From NCBI GenBank assembly GCA_038030265.1, contig CM075943.1, positions 8,370,001 to 8,434,000 on the forward strand: DNA of 64,000 bases, given 5' to 3'. A program made the position numbers and the translations under genes. Each line of letters starts with the position of its first letter. The first letter of the stretch is position 1. This document shows, piece by piece, positions 60,101-64,000 of the stretch. This DNA comes from Corythucha ciliata. Taxonomy: Eukaryota > Arthropoda > Insecta > Hemiptera > Tingidae. The notes below the pieces were generated by a model that searched no databases, had not been told where the DNA came from, and was given only the letters and a program-made list of their open reading frames with translations.

Positions 60101-61043
60101 GCGACGCTGCGGTCTTAATTCATCAGACTCGAGGGGCGGAGAAATTTCCAAAAAACCAGACACACGATCTATTTTGTTTTTCTTTTAATTAGTCGATTTT
60201 TATGCAATGCGTCATACTTTTCGTTTCTTTTAAAGCGCTTTAAAAAAAATCGAAGTCGTTAAGCTGGTACGTTGCGACAAATGGGGCATTTGAAGGACAT
60301 TTTTTAGTGAGACGACGCTGATTTTTTACACAGTCCGAAGCATAAAAATTGAGGCGAGTGAAAAAAACAATATGGCCACGTCGCGCTGTGGGGAAGGGGA
60401 GGGTGGTCTGGGCTTTCTCTCAGATCCGGACATTATTCTATCAGTTCTACTCTCGATTAAATGAAAATAAACAATCAACTCCCTATGCTGGTCCCTAGGG
60501 TTTCCATCATTATTTTTGCAACAAAACATCGTTTGTTTTGGAATTTTCAAATGGCAAACGGTTCGCGTGTTTAGAGGGAACGCAATTTAGCGACGACTAA
60601 AAAAAAAAAAAATACGAAGGAAAACCGGTCCTCATAAAACAATCAACAGGATAAACTACGTATTTTTATTTTTTTTTCACTCTTTCAGGGTCATTGTTTC
60701 CTGAACATCTTTAGAAAAAACAGCGGAAGTTGAATTGAATTTACCGTGAACCTGTTTTTGGTCGAAGAACAAGAAGAAAATTCGAGAACGCGTAACGAAA
60801 ACGTGAAATAACGTTTTTCGAGCGGCCAAAAGAGAGAAAGAAAAAAAAACTCACTGTATGCTGATCAGATGACTGGAATAGATGACAGTAGAGCAGGGGC
60901 TGTTCCTTATCCCGGACGGCGTAAAAAATGAACGTCGGCTGTACGGTCAGACGTGAGACGAGTTGCAGTGAGTGCGAACAGATCAGAGCGTTCGTATCCT
61001 CTTTACGGACTTCGATAGAACCCCTTTCAACGCGTACGGAGAC
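45189..61043 (-). CDS. TBC1D4: TBC1D1/TBC1D4 (AS160, pollux)-type RabGAP, 5' end not found
   Basis: Rab GTPase-activating protein; vertebrate members hold GLUT4 vesicles until phosphorylated by AKT/AMPK. Exons: 61043-60855, 53859-53752, 52308-52192, 52110-52013, 51936-51873, 51728-51582, 51519-51399, 51323-51013, 48478-48175, 48105-47989, 47921-47778, 47124-46808, 46736-46484, 46408-46239, 46180-46013, 45956-45189; 3396 bp, at least 1131 aa. PTB1 starts at [11 protein letters not shown]2 runs from [11 protein letters not shown] through [14 protein letters not shown] to HFGFICKE and YVFNCQC. The conserved SWRQAIF block precedes the TBC domain, which keeps the arginine finger (IDLGRTFP) and glutamine finger (GYCQG), so GAP activity is expected. 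A coiled coil and a 255-codon tail follow. RRRSGS before PTB2 fits an AKT-type site. A hAT sits on the acceptor of exon 48478. The exact paralogue name is by analogy, since arthropods have one gene. Confidence 0.9.
47180..47690. repeat. Two or three diverged units in a TBC1D intron
   Basis: Words CACTTTGAGGGGGGC and 'cagttctcaattcagcat' recur about 140-200 bp apart in the intron 47125-47777. Short and decayed; family unknown. Confidence 0.4.
48487..50584. mobile_element. 2.1-kb non-autonomous hAT element on a TBC1D splice acceptor
   Basis: Ends CAGGGGTGGACAACC and GGTTGGCCGATCCTG are inverted repeats of hAT type. Next to the left end is the typical ACGGCCCGCAGGCC. The 8-bp target duplication CTGTAGGT is exact (48479-48486 and 50585-50592). 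No transposase frame is present; the inside holds pieces of the 142-bp MITE (GCAAATGGAAAACGC near 48620 and 50410) and a long degenerate array. The left duplication touches exon 48478: on the coding strand it reads ACCTACAG and supplies the AG acceptor. Confidence 0.92.
48720..50330. repeat. Degenerate array inside the hAT element
   Basis: About fifty units of 26-34 bp with core AATTCGCGGCTAAAATTGAG / AAAAATCGCT: the 23600-24970 family in reverse orientation. The right side ends in GGTGAAAGATTCGCCCGGAG, then TCGCCA, the inverted match of the boundary at 23542. Confidence 0.78.
54861..54900 (-). CDS. Possible alternative start exon of the TBC1D gene (MAFKLFG)
   Basis: A 40-bp segment with a fair acceptor (pyrimidine-rich, GCGCTAG) and a strong donor (GGC/GTAAGT) encodes [13 protein letters not shown] and ends in phase 0, correct for the exon at 53859. 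Its start is phase 2, which does not fit the PTB1 exon at 60855. It could be an alternative first exon starting at its own ATG (MAFKLFG), or part of a pair with an unseen exon. Could also be chance. Confidence 0.35.
54901..60854. other. Large TBC1D intron: nothing coding recognised
   Basis: Apart from the hAT MITE at 55575-55853, a long T run near 56960, an A run near 57745 and G/C runs near 55027 and 55800, I see no conserved exon. A 105-codon plus-strand open frame at 59801-60118 has no family match I know. Confidence 0.55.
55575..55853. mobile_element. 279-bp hAT-type MITE with G and C runs
   Basis: Perfect 16-bp ends CAGGCGCGTAGCCAGG and CCTGGCTACGCGCCTG are flanked by 8-bp sequences AGCCCGTT (55567-55574) and AACCCGTT (55854-55861), one mismatch apart. 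The interior holds G runs, a C run and an ATT/ATC microsatellite near 55688. The GCGTAGCCAGG terminus is common among animal hAT elements. Confidence 0.85.
60855..61043 (-). CDS. TBC1D4: PTB1 exon of the TBC1D1/4 gene
   Basis: This 63-codon exon, phase 0 on both sides, has acceptor CTGAACAG ending at 61044 and donor ACA/GTGAGT from 60854. It encodes [12 protein letters not shown], an internal HSLQLVSRL, then [12 protein letters not shown] and [12 protein letters not shown], which aligns with the first PTB domain of human TBC1D1 (PSYFACLIKED and CYVFKADDQ). It joins in phase to the exon at 53859 ([11 protein letters not shown]), completing the last PTB helix. No conserved first exon was found upstream in 61044-64000. 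Confidence 0.82.
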
Positions 61044-61124
61044 CTGTTCAGAACCAAATGACGATAGACTTTAATTCGTGCAATTGATTTAAAGGTGAAG
61101 TACGAAAGTGTCGCTGTCCCTGAT

Positions 61125-61314
61125 GGTGCGTTTAGACTGAAGTGTCCAGCGACTCTTCTCTATGGACAAAAGTGTAAATTGTCAGATATAAATGTCTTTA
61201 CAGTGTAAACTTTGATGACAAATTCTGGAAGTTTGTGTTTACACCAAGCAAATTTGTGTCTCACACTACATTTCAAGCAATAAGTGTCGAGGGACACTTC
61301 GGTGTAAACGCACC
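61125..61314. mobile_element. 190-bp MITE with ends GGTGCGTTTA
   Basis: Ends GGTGCGTTTAGACTGAAGTG and CACTTCGGTGTAAACGCACC are inverted repeats. The flanks give no exact duplication (TGAT against TTAA). Similar in type to 20199-20339. Confidence 0.62.
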
Positions 61315-64000
61315 TTAAGCCTTCAGTAGTAGTTGTACGGAGGACCCCCCCCCCCCATCGGTAAAATTTCAATAGCATCGCCGAGTTTCGGAACTGTTGC
61401 ACAACTAAAATTGTTCCAGAATCCTTTTACGCGATTCCAAGAATTAAACTGTTGTTTTTCATTTTAATTGACCACTGATTCTGTCCTCTTCGATTGCATA
61501 AAATGGCAACGTTTACATTTCATACCCCCCCCCTCAAATTAAAGTGGTAAACTATTCTGTCTTCTTGATCATTTTTCATCGCTTGACAAAAACAAAAGCG
61601 GGTTGTGGTGGAGGAGGGAGGAGCTGGACTGGAGTAACACACATTTTTAAAAGGAATAACAACCATACTTTTGTGGTTGTGTACAATGGGATTCTACTTA
61701 ATTAAAGATGTTCTTTAATTTTCATTCAAAAGGTATTCAGAAGCATTATACGTGATGTTTAAAACGATCATTACAAGCTGTATTGGCACGTTAACCTTGG
61801 AATGTCTCATTTATTTACTTTTTTTTATTCGTCTTTTCTTTTCTTTCTCCCTCAATTAATTCGCTAAGGTATTTCTAAAAGCTTTTAACACACATTAAGT
61901 TTATCCTAATTTTATCCCCCTGCACCGTCAGTCAACGTTTCCATTGTGAACGTTTTAATTACAGTGCGCCAATAAAGTAACTCCTGTAGGTTCCCTACAA
62001 TTGTTCACACCGATGCTGACATAAGAATGCCCATAAAATAAAAAAATTGTTTTCTCAGGGGTCAGTGACGAAAGCGACATTTTTCGCAACTGGATACACT
62101 GGGAAAAGTATGAAAACACTCCCATCCTGAAGTTCGTTCCACAATGGACTTGGAAAATTTACAAAAACGTTTAGTTTCGTCATAGCGGAGAATCTTCGCG
62201 ATCCAGGGGCCGATGTCAACATCCCACCACCCACCCACGCAATCCGACGGCAACACAGGACGAGTGCGATCCGAGGCGTACAGTCCCAGTGGAGACCCAC
62301 AAGGCCCCCTGAATTTGGCTTTACCTAGCTCTATAAAGTTAAATAGACAGTTTGAGGCGAATTTTTGACCAGCTGAGCTCGTGCTGAATAGCAAATTACT
62401 ACACCACATTTGAACCAGAATTGCCGCAACTTTGTCAAATCTGGAACTTTGTCTGGAGTCCAAAATACCTTTTCAATTTATAACCACCGCATTTTCTGTC
62501 ATAAGCCCATGATTTTGGGTTAACCTTCTCAATTCGCAGGTAACAATGTTGTCTGCATTGTGAAGGAACTCGGTTTTCTAATTACCTAGGACCATTTTCA
62601 ACAAAGAAATGCAGCCAGTACCCAGCAAAATGTCCATTGAGTGGCCGCCGCCATGACCGCATCTTAAAACGAGTGTTTTGCGTTTTTAACGGGGTAAACT
62701 TCATTTTTTCCTAAATTGACCCTTCGGTTCTCTTAAATAATTACTCGGACGAAAACAGAACCATTTAGACAGCAAATGCCACTTGAGACCACCGTGTGGT
62801 TGTTATTTAGCAAAAACTTTAAATTCTGCCTCAGAACTCTACCGATCATCCAAAAAAAGTAAAAATGTTGACTCTGGGGCTCTTGTTGTCTGTGATGGTC
62901 TAGGGGGGGGGGGGAAGCCGTACTGGAGTTTTCGACTTGGGATTAACCTTTTGGATTTTCATGAGACAAAGTTGACCGACTAGAGTCGGTACGCGATCTT
63001 ATAAATTCCTCGGACAATTCCATTTTCAATTGATAAACAGATCCAGTGAGCCCGCCCGCACGCTAGTGGTCCTTGTCCCACCAGGGTCAAATTTTGATGT
63101 TTAAGACGTGAAATCCGTGAATTTGGGTTCTTAGTAAGCCAATGCCGAGAAATTTGTTGTTTAAATTACCAGTAAAAAAAAACCGCAAAATTAGGCTCTA
63201 CAAGTGACAAATCCGCGAAATTAGAACAGCGTAAGAGCCTAAATTTTAAAAATCAAATGTCGTGAAATAAGTTTCTTCAAAACCAGATTTCACGGATTAC
63301 CGATCATACTGGCTTTGGCTCTGTCAAGCCCTGGCTCTTTCAAAAGTGAATTTCACGGAAATTTCACTTTGTAGCAGAAATTAATAAAAGTAAAATTAGG
63401 TACGTTAATTAATTGCGCACCGTGGAATTGACTGGAGGCACGCGTTTCGGTCTTGAGAATGGTCAAATGAGTCTTCGAATTAAATTATTTGGTTTGTTTC
63501 CGAGATATTATTATGCTCCGACTTAAGAAAATATGAGCAATTTCTGAATCCAGGACCATAAGCGTCGCGGGACGGTTTGCAACCCTACTATAGAAATGTC
63601 CACGTTGTCGTGGGCAAATGGGCATGAAATGAACGAATTTTCAGGTTTAAATGAGCTTGGAATGTCTGGTTTCAAGGTAGCATAGGCACTGGCACGGCCT
63701 AAGTCTACGATCTGCGGAAGTCTACGATAAAGAAACTGTCCTCTTATTTTTTCCTCACTTGGGTGTAAAAATTAAGAAGTTTCCCGAACTTTTCCCTGAC
63801 CACTTTGAAATTCCCTGACTTTTCTAGGGTATCCCCGGCCTGTGGAAACCCTGATTTTTTAATTGTTTAACCCCGCGAAGTTGGCTTTTAAGGGAATCAA
63901 GAAAAATTGCAAAAATGGGTCCTGTAAGGGCCGATATCGCAAAATTTGAGGTCTAAAAGAGCCATACCCACGAAATTGATTCCTTTAAGTGCCAAATCCA
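61315..64000. other. Right end of window: no gene recognised
   Basis: Contains a C run near 61344, a G run near 62905, open frames at 62055-62463 without a family match, and from about 63060 a degenerate array with words such as AAATCCGCGAAATTAG and CTCTTTCAAAA that runs to the edge. The missing first exon of the TBC1D gene may lie here or beyond. Confidence 0.5.

Noticed and set aside
62055..62463. Minus-strand frames of 81 and 133 codons upstream of the PTB1 exon, considered as the RabGAP first exon
   Set aside because: I could not align them to the TBC1D1/4 N terminus, and no donor joins them in phase to 61043.

Overview
This is invertebrate nuclear DNA, probably from an arthropod-like protostome. 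Every gene is cut by spliceosomal introns (GT-AG, plus at least one GC-AG), spacing is wide, and most of the window is repeats. The FERM start of the first gene reads like insect Moesin, but I cannot name a species. Exons were assembled by hand from splice motifs, reading-frame phase and remembered family sequences. For every complete gene the phases close to whole codons.

Layout, left to right. (1) 1-11033, minus: 5' part of an ERM gene (moesin/ezrin/radixin), running off the left edge. Two alternative first coding exons (6020-6037 and 10994-11005) can each join FERM exon 5693-5872, followed by an exon at 1-55. (2) 11034-16475: no gene seen; several MITEs and degenerate arrays. (3) 16476-21225, minus: complete 8-exon MOCS3/UBA4 (436 aa), the E1-rhodanese enzyme for URM1 and MOCS2A. 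(4) 21226-21987: divergent promoter space. (5) 21988-41434, plus: MAP3K4 (MEKK4), about 27 exons and 1281 aa, with an internal 1.03 kb tandem duplication. (6) 42900-44704, plus: complete 6-exon B3GALNT2-type glycosyltransferase (480 aa). (7) 45189 to at least 61043, minus: TBC1D1/TBC1D4-type RabGAP (Drosophila pollux), tail to tail with B3GALNT2; two PTB domains and a TBC domain, first exon not found. (8) 61044-64000: no gene recognised.

The genes do not form one pathway. MOCS3 serves tRNA thiolation and molybdenum cofactor, MAP3K4 stress MAPK signalling, B3GALNT2 O-mannosyl glycosylation, TBC1D1/4 GLUT-vesicle Rab control, and moesin the membrane-actin link.

The non-coding DNA is rich in structure. 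There are two hAT elements with 8-bp target duplications, one of them inserted exactly on a splice acceptor. There are two copies of a 550-bp foldback MITE at TA, a 142-bp MITE family, a tRNA-headed SINE with an 11-bp target duplication, and a 137-bp minisatellite with an inverted last unit. About ten arrays of badly degenerate 20-35 bp units lie in introns, and G or C homopolymers of 9 or more occur roughly every 2-3 kb.
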